64,000 nucleotides of DNA. Source: JAGVPT01 sp963772165 (lineage in GTDB: Bacteria; Bacteroidota; Ignavibacteria; UBA10030; UBA8401). Below, in pieces: positions 27,928-37,750 of the stretch (position 1 is the first letter of the stretch; the number at the start of each line of letters is the position of its first letter). A model generated the notes under the pieces. That model had not been told where the DNA came from. It did no database searches and worked only from the letters and a program-made list of their open reading frames with translations. The stretch is taken from the NCBI GenBank assembly GCA_963772165.1, contig CAVYWA010000009.1, positions 62,001 to 126,000 of the forward strand, in the 5' to 3' direction. The position numbers and the translations under genes are program-made.

Positions 27928-27965
27928 AGGTCTCAGGGGACCTTGCCGTACAATTACCTTCAACA

Positions 27966-29085
27966 ATGCAAAGTTCAACGACGCAAAGCGGGATGAATAT
28001 TTCCGACCTCCTGCGGCTTTCCGCTATTCCGGGAGTCGGGGCAAACCGGCTACGTGCACTCGTTACGCATTTCGGATCGCCCACTTCTGTGCTGGAAGCT
28101 TCACCGCGCGAGCTGATCCGAGCGGAAGGAATAGACAAGAAGCTTGCCTCGACCATCGCTCATTTCAAAGGTGGAGAAGTCTTCGCCGAAGAGCAACTAT
28201 CTCTTGTCAATAAAGTCAATGGACGAATTGTCACGTTATGGCACGATGAGTATCCGGATTATCTCCGCAAGATCTACGACCCTCCGCCGTTTCTCTTCGT
28301 CCTCGGTACGATGGAGAAGAATGATAAGTATGCCGTCGCCATCGTCGGGACGCGGCTTCCTTCAGCGTACGGAAAATTCATCGCCGACAGGTTTGCGAGA
28401 GAGCTTTCAGAAAAAGGGATTACCATCACGAGCGGGCTCGCGCGGGGCATCGACACAATCGCCCATTCCTCGACATTAAAAGCCGGAGGAAGAACAATCG
28501 CAGTGATCGGTTCAAGTATCGATATTATTTATCCGTCTGAAAACAAAAAACTTGCCGAACAGCATCGAGGAGAGCGGCGCCGTCGTTTCAGAATTTTTTA
28601 TGGGGACAAAACCCGACCCGGGCAATTTCCCGCGGCGCAACCGTATTATCAGCGGCATGTCGCTCGGAACACTCATCGTCGAAACCGCCGAGAACGGCGG
28701 GGCGATGATTACCGCGTCGACAACGCTCGACCAGAACCGCGAACTTTTCTGCATCCCCGGCAATATCACGGAAAAATACAGCTTCGGCACTAACAGGCTT
28801 ATTCGCGACGGACACGCGAAACTCGTCCAATCGGTCGACGACATTATCGCCGAATTGAAGCATTCACTCTCTCCCATCTTGAAATTTGCGCAGCCGCAAA
28901 CACCCGTCCCCCTCTCAATCTTCGAACAAAAAATCCTCGACCTCCTCACATCCGAGCCGTCGCACATCGATGTTGTCTCAGAACAGTCGGGCCTTTCGAT
29001 CCCGGACACATTAGTCAACCTGCTGGGCCTGGAATTCAAAGGTCTTGTCCGACAGCTTGCAGGGAAAATGTTTCAAAGGCTGTAG
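27966..29085 (+). CDS. dprA: DNA-processing protein DprA, frameshifted
   Basis: About 372 residues when repaired. DprA loads RecA on incoming single-stranded DNA during transformation. An N-terminal helix-hairpin-helix (IPGVGANRLRALV) is followed by the Rossmann core (AIVGTRLPSAYG, SGLARGIDTIAHSSTL, GSSIDIIYPSEN) and then GTKPDPGNFPRRNRIISGM. A C-terminal winged helix ends it. The frame breaks at KKLAEQ; deleting the C at 28563 gives KKLAEQIEESGAVVSEF. The start at ATG 27966 is used; ATG 27999 (MNISDLLRL) is an alternative. Confidence 0.87.
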
Positions 29086-29178
29086 CGAAGGCAACGGTCA
29101 ATCTAAAGACCGCTTTCTACAGCACAATAATCACGCCAAAAAACCTTTTGTTTTTGCTCAAAAATAACTATCTTTATT

Positions 29179-29769
29179 GTGAGCCGTATGTTCACAATCG
29201 ATGAAATCAAAGTTGACGGCAGGGTTGCCGATGTTCATTTCGCCTGCGATCTTGGTGAATGCAAAGGTGCATGCTGTACCCTGAAAGGCGGGCGCGGCGC
29301 ACCGGTCACCGACGAAGAAGTCGACGAAATTTACAATGCGTACTCTGTCGTAAAAAAATATCTTCCGCAAGAACACACCGATTGGATCGAACTCCATGGT
29401 CTGGTGGAAGGTGCGCCCGGATACTATGCCACACAATGCAAAGATGAGCATGCGTGCGTTTTTGTCTATTACGACAACAGTGTTGCAAAATGTTCGTTCG
29501 AAAGAGGGTATCACAACAAAGAACTTCAGTGGCGGAAACCACTCTCCTGCCACCTGTTTCCCTTACGGGCGAGCTACGGTAATCCGGAACAATTGAGGTT
29601 TGAGTACTTACATGAATGCGAACCGGCTTTCAAAAAAGGAAGCCGCGAGAAAATACCGCTGTTCAAATTTTTAAAAGATGTTCTGGTGCGCGCGTACGGA
29701 CGAACATGGTATCAGCGGTTCGAGACCGAATGCGAAGAGCATTCATGTAATTCTCAAAGAGGCGATTAG
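29179..29769 (+). CDS. DUF3109 family cysteine-rich protein
   Basis: 196-residue DUF3109 protein, common in Bacteroidota; its function is unknown. The N-terminal CDLGECKGACC and later cysteines (QCKDEHAC, AKCSFE, LSCHLFPLR, HECEP, ETECEEHSC) resemble the YkgJ-type metal or iron-sulfur cluster proteins. It begins at GTG 29179-29181; the ATG at 29188 (MFTIDEIKVDG) is an equally good start. It lies 5 bp before rpoN and is likely cotranscribed with it. Confidence 0.8.
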   Translation: MSRMFTIDEIKVDGRVADVHFACDLGECKGACCTLKGGRGAPVTDEEVDEIYNAYSVVKKYLPQEHTDWIELHGLVEGAPGYYATQCKDEHACVFVYYDNSVAKCSFERGYHNKELQWRKPLSCHLFPLRASYGNPEQLRFEYLHECEPAFKKGSREKIPLFKFLKDVLVRAYGRTWYQRFETECEEHSCNSQRGD

Positions 29770-29774
29770 GATTT

Positions 29775-31232
29775 ATGCTCCAAATCTCACAGCAGCAACG
29801 GCTGCTTCAAAAACTCACACCGCAGCAGATTCAGTACCTCAAGCTCCTTCAACTCCCCACCATTGCACTCGAACAGCGAATTAAAACGGAACTGGAACAA
29901 AACCCGCTTCTTGAAGAAGGTGTTGAAGACGAGATTGAGCTTGCCCAGGAGGACGCCGAGAACGAAGCTCCGGAAGTTGAAGAACCTGCGACCGCTGAAG
30001 CTGAAGAAAAGAAAGAGAAGGACGAAGAGTTCACTTTCGAGGATTTTGTCAACGATGAGAACGCGTATACACCGAAAGCCAGCAATCAGCAGGATGATGA
30101 AGATCACGACGAAATCCCGATGCCTGCTCCCGAACCGCTCTTACAAAAGCTCAGGGCGCAACTCGAACTTGTCGACCTGACGGAGACGGGCATGCTTGTC
30201 GCCGATGAGATCATCGGAAACATTGATGAAGACGGTTATTTGCGCCGCGATTTAAGCTTGATCGTCCAGGACCTGAACCTTTCCCATGGCCTCCAATTAA
30301 CGGTTCCCCAAGCAGAACTTGTTCTCCGGCGCGTCCAGCGACTCGAGCCGGTGGGGATCGGGTCACGCACGCTTCAGGAATGCCTGTTGCTGCAGCTCGA
30401 GGGACGCGAATTCGAGCCGCGGTTGAAAAAACTCGCGCGCGTCATCCTCGAAACATATTTTGACGAGTTCACCAAGAAACATTTTGAGCAGCTCTCAAAA
30501 CTGCTGGGGATCTCGCTCCCGGAAGTGAAAGAAGTTCTCGACGTAATTTCTCATCTCAACCCGAAACCCGGCGAGGGAGAAATTTCAACTCAGGAAAACT
30601 ATATTACAGTGGACTTTATCGTCCACTTCGAGGACGGCGAGTTCATCATCCAGTTGAACGACAAAAACATTCCGCCGCTGCGCATCAACAAAGATTATAA
30701 GGAAATGATGTCGCGGAAGAAAAAGAACGGGGTCAATGCGGAAACAAAGACCTTCATCCGTCAAAAGTTTGAAGCCGCGAAATGGTTCATTGCATCGATT
30801 TACCAGCGGCGCGATACGATGCTGCGCGTGATGCGCACGATCGTCGACAAACAGCGGCAGTTTTTCGAGTTCGGCGACGGGCTGAAGCCGATGATCTATA
30901 AAGATATCGCCGCGGTCATCAAGATGGACATTTCCACCATCAGCCGTGTCGTGAACGGGAAGTATGTCCAGACGGATTTCGGCGTCCACGAACTGCGCTA
31001 TTTCTTCAGCGAAGGCATCAGCACGCAAAGCGGCGAGGATGTCTCGAATAAGGAAGTGAAGCTGCGCATTAAAGAGATCCTCGAAACAGAAGACCCGCAC
31101 AAGCCGCTGAGCGATGACCGTATCGCGGAAATCCTCAACGAACGGGGTTTCAACATTGCACGGCGAACGGTTGCCAAATACCGGGAATCGATGATGATTC
31201 CTGTGGCGCGCCTGCGAAGAAAAATTTCTTAA
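29775..31232 (+). CDS. rpoN: RNA polymerase sigma-54 factor
   Basis: 485 residues. Region I is Gln/Leu-rich (QQQRLLQKLTPQQIQYLKLLQLP), followed by a very acidic region II (about 50-110). Region III carries the core-binding and helix-turn-helix parts (IAAVIKMDISTISRVVNGKYVQT). The RpoN box ARRTVAKYRE is at 462-471. Sigma-54 needs AAA+ activators; none is encoded in this window. It is followed by hslVU 22 bp downstream. Confidence 0.97.
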   Translation: MLQISQQQRLLQKLTPQQIQYLKLLQLPTIALEQRIKTELEQNPLLEEGVEDEIELAQEDAENEAPEVEEPATAEAEEKKEKDEEFTFEDFVNDENAYTPKASNQQDDEDHDEIPMPAPEPLLQKLRAQLELVDLTETGMLVADEIIGNIDEDGYLRRDLSLIVQDLNLSHGLQLTVPQAELVLRRVQRLEPVGIGSRTLQECLLLQLEGREFEPRLKKLARVILETYFDEFTKKHFEQLSKLLGISLPEVKEVLDVISHLNPKPGEGEISTQENYITVDFIVHFEDGEFIIQLNDKNIPPLRINKDYKEMMSRKKKNGVNAETKTFIRQKFEAAKWFIASIYQRRDTMLRVMRTIVDKQRQFFEFGDGLKPMIYKDIAAVIKMDISTISRVVNGKYVQTDFGVHELRYFFSEGISTQSGEDVSNKEVKLRIKEILETEDPHKPLSDDRIAEILNERGFNIARRTVAKYRESMMIPVARLRRKIS

Positions 31233-31254
31233 TCACCTAGCATTCGGACATCCC

Positions 31255-31791
31255 ATGGACAATTCCATCCATTCTACCACAATTATCGGCCTTGCACGCG
31301 ACGGAAAAGTCGCGCTCGGCAGCGACGGCCAGGTAACGCTCGGTACGACCGTTGTCAAGCATACGGCTAAAAAAGTACAGCGTTTGTACAACAACTCCGT
31401 CCTCGTCGGTTTTGCCGGCGCTTCGGCCGACGCGTTCACCTTGATGGAACGATTCGAAGAAAAACTTCAGAAACACCAGGGGCACCTTGAGCGTTCTGCG
31501 GTGGAACTGGCCAAAGACTGGAGGACCGATAAATACCTGCGCCGGCTCGAAGCGATGATCGGAGTCCTCGACAAGGAGCATGCATTCATTATTTCAGGAA
31601 CGGGGGACGTCATCACACCCGACGATGGCATCGTTGCCATCGGATCGGGAGGGCCTTATGCTCTTGCCGCCGCTCGAATGCTTGTTGCTTATACCAAGCT
31701 CTCGGCCAAGGAAATTGTGACTCAATCGATGAAAACCGCGGCCGAAATTTGCATCTACACAAACCAGAATATCTCAATTGAAGAATTGTGA
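31255..31791 (+). CDS. hslV: ATP-dependent protease proteolytic subunit HslV
   Basis: 178-residue threonine protease. After removal of about seven residues the mature N-terminus would be Thr8 in TTIIGLARDGKVALGSDGQVT, with the conserved catalytic Lys in VKHTAKKV. GSGGPYALAAARML near residue 125 is the usual HslV stretch. Dodecamers form with the HslU ATPase encoded next. The C-terminus ends in EEL, within reach of HslU regulation as in other HslV proteins. Confidence 0.96.
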   Translation: MDNSIHSTTIIGLARDGKVALGSDGQVTLGTTVVKHTAKKVQRLYNNSVLVGFAGASADAFTLMERFEEKLQKHQGHLERSAVELAKDWRTDKYLRRLEAMIGVLDKEHAFIISGTGDVITPDDGIVAIGSGGPYALAAARMLVAYTKLSAKEIVTQSMKTAAEICIYTNQNISIEEL

Positions 31792-31795
31792 ACAG

Positions 31796-33226
31796 ATGAA
31801 AACACTCAGTACAACAGAGAAATCCCGGCCCTCAGCGGGAGAACGCACCGACGGTCGGAAAGGCTCGGACGAGCTCACACCAACGCAGATCGTTCGCGAA
31901 CTGGACAAGTACGTCATCGGGCAACACGACGCAAAAAAATCGGTTGCCATTGCGCTCCGGAACCGCTGGCGACGGCTTCAAGTGCCGGAAAATCTCCGCG
32001 AGGAGATTATGCCCAACAATATTATTTTGATCGGGCCCACGGGCGTAGGGAAAACGGAGATCGCGAGACGGCTGGCAAAATTATCGAATGCCCCTTTTAT
32101 CAAAGTCGAAGCGTCAAAGTTCACTGAAGTCGGGTATGTCGGACGCGATGTCGATTCCATGATCCGGGATTTAACCGAGCTTGCCGTCGTGATGGTGAAG
32201 TCTGAAAGGACCGGGGAGGTTCAGGAGAAAGCGGAACGTCTGGCCGAAGAGCGGATACTCGACATCCTTATCCCGTCCGTCCGCAAATCAAAAGCCGATG
32301 CGAATGCTGCGGCCGAGACGCCTTCCGACGAAGAACTGAACGAAAAAACCCGCGAACGCTTCAGGGAAAAAATCAAAGCCGGACAGCTCGACGACCGGGT
32401 CATCGAGCTGGATGTTCCGAGCGATCAATTCCCCGCTATGCAAATCCTCGGCCCGATGAATCTGGAAGAAATCGGCGTCAACCTGCAGGACGTGTTCGGC
32501 AACCTGATGCCGAAGAAAATGAAAAAAAGAAAACTCTCGATTGCCGACGCAAAAAAAATACTCGTCCAGGAAGAAGCACAAAAACTCATCGATCAGGACG
32601 CGGCGGTGAAAGATGCAATCCACAGGGTCGAAAACTCCGGTATCGTTTTTTTGGATGAAGTGGACAAGATCGCGGGAAGCCGGGGTGCTGTGGGCGGTCC
32701 AGACGTTTCACGGGAAGGCGTGCAGCGCGATTTGCTCCCGATTGTTGAAGGGTCAACGGTTGCGACCAAGTATGGCATGGTCCGGACGGACCACGTGTTG
32801 TTCATCGCCTCCGGCGCATTTCACGTTTCCAAACCCTCCGACCTGATTCCCGAACTGCAAGGACGATTCCCGATTCGCGTCGAATTAAAGAGCCTGACGG
32901 AAGAAGATTTCGTGAAGATACTGACACTGCCGCAGAACGCGCTCATCAAACAATACACCGCCCTGCTGAAAACGGACGGGATAGAGATTGAATTTACGAG
33001 CGATGCGATCCGAGCGATTGCACGTATCGCAACGCAAGTGAATGAAGAAGTGGAAAACATCGGCGCCCGGCGGCTTCACACCATCATGACATCACTTTTA
33101 GAAGAGATTCTTTTTGAAGCACCGGAAAAAATCTCGGCGACAAAATTGGCGATCACAAAAGAAATGGTGGAGGAGAAACTCAATACCATTGTTAAGGATA
33201 AGGACTTGAGCAGGTTTATATTGTAG
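31796..33226 (+). CDS. hslU: ATP-dependent protease ATPase subunit HslU
   Basis: About 476-residue AAA+ unfoldase. The Walker A is GPTGVGKTE, Walker B is VFLDEVDKIAG, the pore loop region is GYVGRDVDSM, and sensor 2 is NIGARRLHTIM. The intermediate domain spans about residues 110-240. It ends in DLSRFIL, the conserved C-terminal tail that docks on HslV. The start is set at ATG 31796-31798, four bases after hslV; a TTG at 31778 overlapping hslV is the alternative. A bidirectional terminator follows. Confidence 0.96.
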   Translation: MKTLSTTEKSRPSAGERTDGRKGSDELTPTQIVRELDKYVIGQHDAKKSVAIALRNRWRRLQVPENLREEIMPNNIILIGPTGVGKTEIARRLAKLSNAPFIKVEASKFTEVGYVGRDVDSMIRDLTELAVVMVKSERTGEVQEKAERLAEERILDILIPSVRKSKADANAAAETPSDEELNEKTRERFREKIKAGQLDDRVIELDVPSDQFPAMQILGPMNLEEIGVNLQDVFGNLMPKKMKKRKLSIADAKKILVQEEAQKLIDQDAAVKDAIHRVENSGIVFLDEVDKIAGSRGAVGGPDVSREGVQRDLLPIVEGSTVATKYGMVRTDHVLFIASGAFHVSKPSDLIPELQGRFPIRVELKSLTEEDFVKILTLPQNALIKQYTALLKTDGIEIEFTSDAIRAIARIATQVNEEVENIGARRLHTIMTSLLEEILFEAPEKISATKLAITKEMVEEKLNTIVKDKDLSRFIL

Positions 33227-33256
33227 CTTTTAGCTCTGTCGGACGACTCCAGCGAA

Positions 33257-33297
33257 AAAAAGGCCCATTCTGCGATGCAGAACGGGCCTTTCCGATT
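33257..33297. terminator. Bidirectional intrinsic terminator between hslU and the outer-membrane barrel gene
   Basis: A 15-bp stem (AAAGGCCCATTCTGC / GCAGAACGGGCCTTT, one mismatch) has a GAT loop. On the minus strand it is followed by a long T run and serves the converging gene at 33317. On the plus strand the tail (CCGATTTTAAAA) is weaker. Confidence 0.85.
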
Positions 33298-33316
33298 TTA
33301 AAAAATATGTTAACCG

Positions 33317-34774
33317 TCAAATCCTAAACCGCATCCCCAAGGTGAACGACGCCTCACGGAAGCTGTTCGGGTTTGTAAGCAGGGATATGCTCTGCGTTCC
33401 GAGGTCTAAATCCCACACGGGCGTGTTGATCCCTACGCCAACCGCCCAATAAAATCCTTCTCTACCGCCGAAAGAAATTCCGGTTCGAATCGGGAACGCT
33501 CCGACAGGACGGTATTCCGTGCCCAGCGAAAAGCGGGGCGTTGTCGTGTTTCCCGGCTCATTGTTGAACCCGACATTGAGGTCGGCAGCAACGAGAAGCT
33601 GACCGGGGAAATATGAAACAAAAGCAGCTTTGTCGACCTGAAATGCCCCGCCGATGTGCAACGCAGTCGGAAGGCTTGTCTTAAAGGAGGTAGTATCGCG
33701 CGTCTGGCCTTTGAAGGCATCCTTTAAGGAATCTTGCTGGCCAATATCCGAAATTGAAAAGCCGCCGTTCCCGACAATGACTTTCGTGTTTTGATTCCAT
33801 GTTATTTTTCCAATATCGGTTATGCTCACACCCAGACGCAAGGCTTGAAAAACTTCTCCCGAGAGGCCAATATCAAAACCGAGTCCGCTCCCCGCAGGCT
33901 TACTGAGAAACTCTGAAGCATTAGCGCTGTCGAAGTTAACATGCGATTGATACTGGAGAAAATTAACGTTCCCCGAGATTGGCTCGGAGGTCAGCACGTT
34001 TCCTGTAGTGGTCGGAACAACCTGAATATCCCCGGTATAATGGTCCGTTCCAAAATAACCGAAGCCCTGGACGTATTTTATTCCAACGCCCACTGCAACA
34101 TTCTTCATCCACTTCAGATCTACCGGCAACATGCGCGCATACGAAAGATTGTAGTCTCGTAACCACGAGGCCTTGACCGATGTATTGTCAAGCGAGTAGA
34201 CACCCCCTGTCGTAGGAAAAGCGTCGAGCAACATTTTCAAATAGCCTTCAGGGATGTCCAGGTTCACGTTAGCTTGGTCGCTCACGGAAAATCCAATACC
34301 GCCGAGCGCAGCCCCTTGAGCGGTAAACCCGAATTCCGTAACGGCAACATTCACCTGCGTATGCGAGATCCCTCCGGGAAACAAACCCAGGATCTCATCC
34401 TTGTCGGATTGGGAAAGTACTTTTGCAACCCTCACACCGGTCGGTTTGCCGTTTGCACCAATACTATCGACTCCTGTGAAATCATCCTGGTAAATTTTAT
34501 AATTGAGAAAATCGCTCCCTGCTAAAACGCCCATCCCGAAGATAGGGGCAATCTGAAATGTAACGCTGCTCCCGCGATCGTCGAGGGCAAGGTTCGCCGG
34601 GTTGAGGCCAATGGCGTCAAGCCCGCGAGACGATGCGGTAAACGTTCTTGCCATGCCAACCGTTCGTCCAGAGAAGAGGTCGTTGCCGGCGTTCGATGTG
34701 CTTGCAATAACCACACCCAACACCACAGCGAGGATCAAGCTGGTAAAGTGCCGTTGCTCACTAACGCTGTTCAT
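33317..34774 (-). CDS. Outer-membrane beta-barrel protein (FadL/PorV-like, DUF5723-type)
   Basis: About 485 residues. A signal peptide (LILAVVLGVVIASTSNA) ends near residue 29. The mature protein opens with GRTVGMARTFTASSRGLDAIGLNPANLAL, the N-terminal pattern of FadL/PorV-like barrels (read in two parts: GMARTFTASSRG and LDAIGLNPANLAL). Alternating amphipathic strands follow, and it ends in TLGMRFRI, with a terminal aromatic-hydrophobic strand as expected for BAM-dependent insertion. ATG 34772-34774 has an AAAGGAG ribosome-binding site. The large lipoprotein gene just upstream suggests the two function together; cargo unknown. Confidence 0.75.
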   Translation of the reverse strand: MNSVSEQRHFTSLILAVVLGVVIASTSNAGNDLFSGRTVGMARTFTASSRGLDAIGLNPANLALDDRGSSVTFQIAPIFGMGVLAGSDFLNYKIYQDDFTGVDSIGANGKPTGVRVAKVLSQSDKDEILGLFPGGISHTQVNVAVTEFGFTAQGAALGGIGFSVSDQANVNLDIPEGYLKMLLDAFPTTGGVYSLDNTSVKASWLRDYNLSYARMLPVDLKWMKNVAVGVGIKYVQGFGYFGTDHYTGDIQVVPTTTGNVLTSEPISGNVNFLQYQSHVNFDSANASEFLSKPAGSGLGFDIGLSGEVFQALRLGVSITDIGKITWNQNTKVIVGNGGFSISDIGQQDSLKDAFKGQTRDTTSFKTSLPTALHIGGAFQVDKAAFVSYFPGQLLVAADLNVGFNNEPGNTTTPRFSLGTEYRPVGAFPIRTGISFGGREGFYWAVGVGINTPVWDLDLGTQSISLLTNPNSFREASFTLGMRFRI

Positions 34775-34812
34775 TGTTGTCTCCTTTGAATCATTGTTCA
34801 TGAGTGGTGTGA

Positions 34813-37077
34813 TTATTTAAGTTTGTCAAAATCGACGTTGTAGACTACGCTGACGAATGCTTTCAACTGCACGTAATAACTCGGCTTAAACTCAACCGGC
34901 ACATTGCTTCCCGACGTGTTCAAATGAATTGTGACGGCCACAAAATTTGCAGGGTTGATTTTATCAACATCGGCCGTATCAAGGCTGATCACTGTTCCCG
35001 TTAAGCCGATGGGTGAACTGGGGTTGGAAACATAGCGGGCACTGTCCGCCTGTATGACTCCGACTTTAGGAAGCGAAAGCAGTACGACCGTATCCGGAAT
35101 CGATTTATTGTATGCAAGCCCCGGCAGCAATTTCGAACCGACGGAGATCTGGAGAGGGAATCCATTAAAGATCGTAAAAATAACATTTCCACTGTCGATT
35201 TGAGTAAGGCTTTTCTTGTCGATTTTATTCCCCGAAGTATCCGAAATGACAATGGTGTCTTTGAATGTCCCGTTGATAATACCGATAATAACCGGGAATG
35301 AAAAATTAACCGATGTAAAAACACTGTCGCCCTTCTGTACCGTCCCCGTGCTGTCCGGATATTGATAATAGGACACAGGGTCAATAACGGCTTGTCCTAC
35401 AACTTGGAGCTTGGAGGGAAGGCTTGCGTTTCCGCTGCTGAAAAAGCTTGAGAGAAACTGATCAATCCCGTTGGCACCTTGACTTGTCGTTCTGTCGAAA
35501 ACGATCTTTTTTGTCTGACCGGGATAAATACGAAGTGTGTCCGTCAACCCGCCTCCCGGCTTAACATCCTGTGCGACGAGTGAACCATGCGGATTCCCAT
35601 TGTTATCCAGCCCGATAACCTTCATCGTCAAATCTGTCGGGAACAACCCGGTACTGAGGATATTCAGCGTTATTGACACGGAGTCAAACTTGATGCTATC
35701 GGCGGTGAACTTGCTGCCGATGTCCCCGATCGAAGCGTCAACCGTTGTGTTAATGGGGACTATCGTTGGCTTTAGTTTGCCGATGACTTTGCTCAGAACG
35801 TACGTTTTCCTGGGCGGGCTCTGGTTATTGTTGAGGGGCGTGACATCGACTCGGACTGAGTCATCCTTTGAGATCAAAACTCGGCCTTGAGTTACTCCCA
35901 GGGTTTTAATGCTGATCGAAAAGTGGACGTTTGGAGTTGAGAGCGTATCGGTTTTTCCTCCAACCACTGTAAATTGCTGGGATTGGATGGCATAGCTGCT
36001 CATACTGACGGTTTGAATGAACGTACTGTTCGCCGGTATAACACCGCTGGTATCGCCGTTGGCATCGTTCTTCAAAATAAAGGGATGGCCCGTGACTTTG
36101 TCGACAAATTCGCCCAGCTTAAAATCGACATAAATACTGGTTGCAATATCATTCGTAATTTTAATCTGAAATTTTCCGTCCGAGAATTCGGCTCGTTTGA
36201 TTTTTGTAGAATCATCGATAAGCTGAATTGCCGAATCGGGGATGCTTGCGACCGGATAGTTCGAACTTAACTGGACCTTCGCACTCTGTAATGTTGCCGT
36301 CGAACCCGTTGTTCCTCCGTCGATACTTAATTGCGCCGACAGGCCTTCGGTTGAGGTAATCGTTTTTCCCGTGATCCCTGAAGTTTGAACGGTGAAACTC
36401 ATTTTCAAATTTGCACTCATCAGCTTTCCGGAAACATCGGAAGTACTGGTAGCATTTTGGCCGGCGCCGATAGTCGGAAAAACAAAAGTTGCGACAACGC
36501 TCCCTCCTTGATCGAGGTTGATCAATTGAACGCCGGGACTCTGGAAGCTAATGGCAAACGGAAATGTGTTGGTAATTGTCAAAGACATCCGGCCGTTTGC
36601 GAAAACAACATAATCATACGTCGCGCTGGGATTTGCAATGTTGTCGGTTACGGGAGCCGTTGCATCGGGCCCAGGATAAGGAACGGTAGGCGGGTCTGAG
36701 CCAAACATATCTTTGAATGTCACATTGACGGCGGGAATCGATGGGATGCTCAACGGCACGAGCCCAAGTTTATTGGATACGGAACTCGATGCTGGAGTTA
36801 ATTCAGGAAGAACAATGGCCGAAGGTTGATTCACAAGAGCTGACGGCCGGTACACGATGCTCCCCGACGAAGAATCGAATTTAGGATCCTTATCGATCAT
36901 TTGCTCGAACGTAAAAGTTCGGTCGATGAGCCCGATATTCAGGGGAACCTGCCACGATGGAGCTTTAGGCTCAAGGGGTGCCTTAATACACTGGAAAGAA
37001 AGCGGCAGCATAAGAAGAAGGAGGAAAAACAAAATGATTTTTGTTTTTTCAACTTTCATTTTGGGAACAAACTTCAT
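34813..37077 (-). CDS. Large secreted lipoprotein, beta-rich, function unknown
   Basis: 754 residues from ATG 37075-37077, which has AGGAGG six bases upstream. A hydrophobic signal (IILFFLLLLMLPLSFQC) carries a lipobox with Cys after LSFQ. The mature chain is Ser/Thr/Val-rich with many short beta segments. There are repeated motifs about transitions such as NNGNPHGSL, DTLRIYPGQTKKI and several IS-D-S-VTSVNFSFPV-like stretches, suggesting tandem Ig-like or beta-sandwich domains. No catalytic motif is recognised. The stop is 38 bp before the barrel gene start, so the pair is probably one transcript. Likely location is the outer membrane or cell surface. Confidence 0.7.
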   Translation of the reverse strand: MKFVPKMKVEKTKIILFFLLLLMLPLSFQCIKAPLEPKAPSWQVPLNIGLIDRTFTFEQMIDKDPKFDSSSGSIVYRPSALVNQPSAIVLPELTPASSSVSNKLGLVPLSIPSIPAVNVTFKDMFGSDPPTVPYPGPDATAPVTDNIANPSATYDYVVFANGRMSLTITNTFPFAISFQSPGVQLINLDQGGSVVATFVFPTIGAGQNATSTSDVSGKLMSANLKMSFTVQTSGITGKTITSTEGLSAQLSIDGGTTGSTATLQSAKVQLSSNYPVASIPDSAIQLIDDSTKIKRAEFSDGKFQIKITNDIATSIYVDFKLGEFVDKVTGHPFILKNDANGDTSGVIPANSTFIQTVSMSSYAIQSQQFTVVGGKTDTLSTPNVHFSISIKTLGVTQGRVLISKDDSVRVDVTPLNNNQSPPRKTYVLSKVIGKLKPTIVPINTTVDASIGDIGSKFTADSIKFDSVSITLNILSTGLFPTDLTMKVIGLDNNGNPHGSLVAQDVKPGGGLTDTLRIYPGQTKKIVFDRTTSQGANGIDQFLSSFFSSGNASLPSKLQVVGQAVIDPVSYYQYPDSTGTVQKGDSVFTSVNFSFPVIIGIINGTFKDTIVISDTSGNKIDKKSLTQIDSGNVIFTIFNGFPLQISVGSKLLPGLAYNKSIPDTVVLLSLPKVGVIQADSARYVSNPSSPIGLTGTVISLDTADVDKINPANFVAVTIHLNTSGSNVPVEFKPSYYVQLKAFVSVVYNVDFDKLK

Positions 37078-37234
37078 ACAATCCTCCTGACTAAAGTGGT
37101 GCGGCAAACGATTTTCGGCATTGGGAAGGTCACAGTCCTTTGACTGAAATGGCACATCTCTTTTCAATGTATATCATGTGGACTGGGCAAATGTTGATGT
37201 GCGTCATACACGGCGCAGAGACCATAGAAAGGAA

Positions 37235-37267
37235 AGTGCCGGACACCTACGTGATGTATCCGACACT
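37235..37267. repeat. GTG-CCGGACAC inverted repeat downstream of the DUF3467 gene
   Basis: Hairpin AGTGCCGGACAC / GTATCCGACACT with a 9-nt loop, 14 bp past the DUF3467 stop on the minus strand. Its sequence resembles the GTGTCCGACAGC arms at 63028-63105, suggesting one REP-like family. There is no T run, so it is a poor terminator. Confidence 0.6.
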
Positions 37268-37280
37268 CAAATAAAACCTG

Positions 37281-37616
37281 TCAGTGTATTTTTTCTTCTT
37301 TTTTAGTGGGAAGCTGAAAGCCGAAGTTGGGCGTCGGCGGTTCGTCGCCTAAAATCTTAATCTCGCCAAATTTTGATTCGTACTTTTCTATATTGTCCTT
37401 CAAAGCATTCAACAACAATCGTCCGTGCTGAGGAGTCATTACGATTCGTGCAAAGACTTTCGCTTTTGGAACGCCGGGCAATATCCGCGTGAAGTCGATG
37501 ACAAATTCAGCGGGAGAGTGAGTGATGATCGCCAAATTTGAATAAATGCCCTCGGCTTCTTTTTCTCCCAACTCGATATTAATCTGCTGCCCCTGCGGGG
37601 GCTGTGGATTGCTCAT
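37281..37616 (-). CDS. DUF3467 domain protein
   Basis: 111-residue small protein matching DUF3467: INIELGEKEAEGIYSNLAIITHSPAEFVIDF is the diagnostic region (INIELGEKEAEGIYSNLA, then THSPAEFVIDF), followed by KAKVFARIVMTPQHGRLLL. The family is widespread and its function unknown. ATG 37614-37616 (MSNPQPP) is chosen because AGAGG precedes it at about eight bases; a longer in-frame extension with clustered cysteines is judged non-coding. It is monocistronic in appearance. Confidence 0.85.
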   Translation of the reverse strand: MSNPQPPQGQQINIELGEKEAEGIYSNLAIITHSPAEFVIDFTRILPGVPKAKVFARIVMTPQHGRLLLNALKDNIEKYESKFGEIKILGDEPPTPNFGFQLPTKKEEKIH

Positions 37617-37750
37617 CAACATTTCCTCTTCATAGTTAGGTAGTATACACTCTTCACGTTCAGGCATTGCACAATGCGAACAACACATCCCCACAGCGAA
37701 GAATGTCGAACGTTGAATCCCTCACCTTACATCGATCATCATCCTTCTCA

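Noticed and set aside
37617..37694. Cys-rich N-terminal extension (MGMCCSHC...) of the DUF3467 gene
   Set aside because: AGAGG lies just before the internal ATG at 37616 and the family begins there; the extension is probably untranslated.
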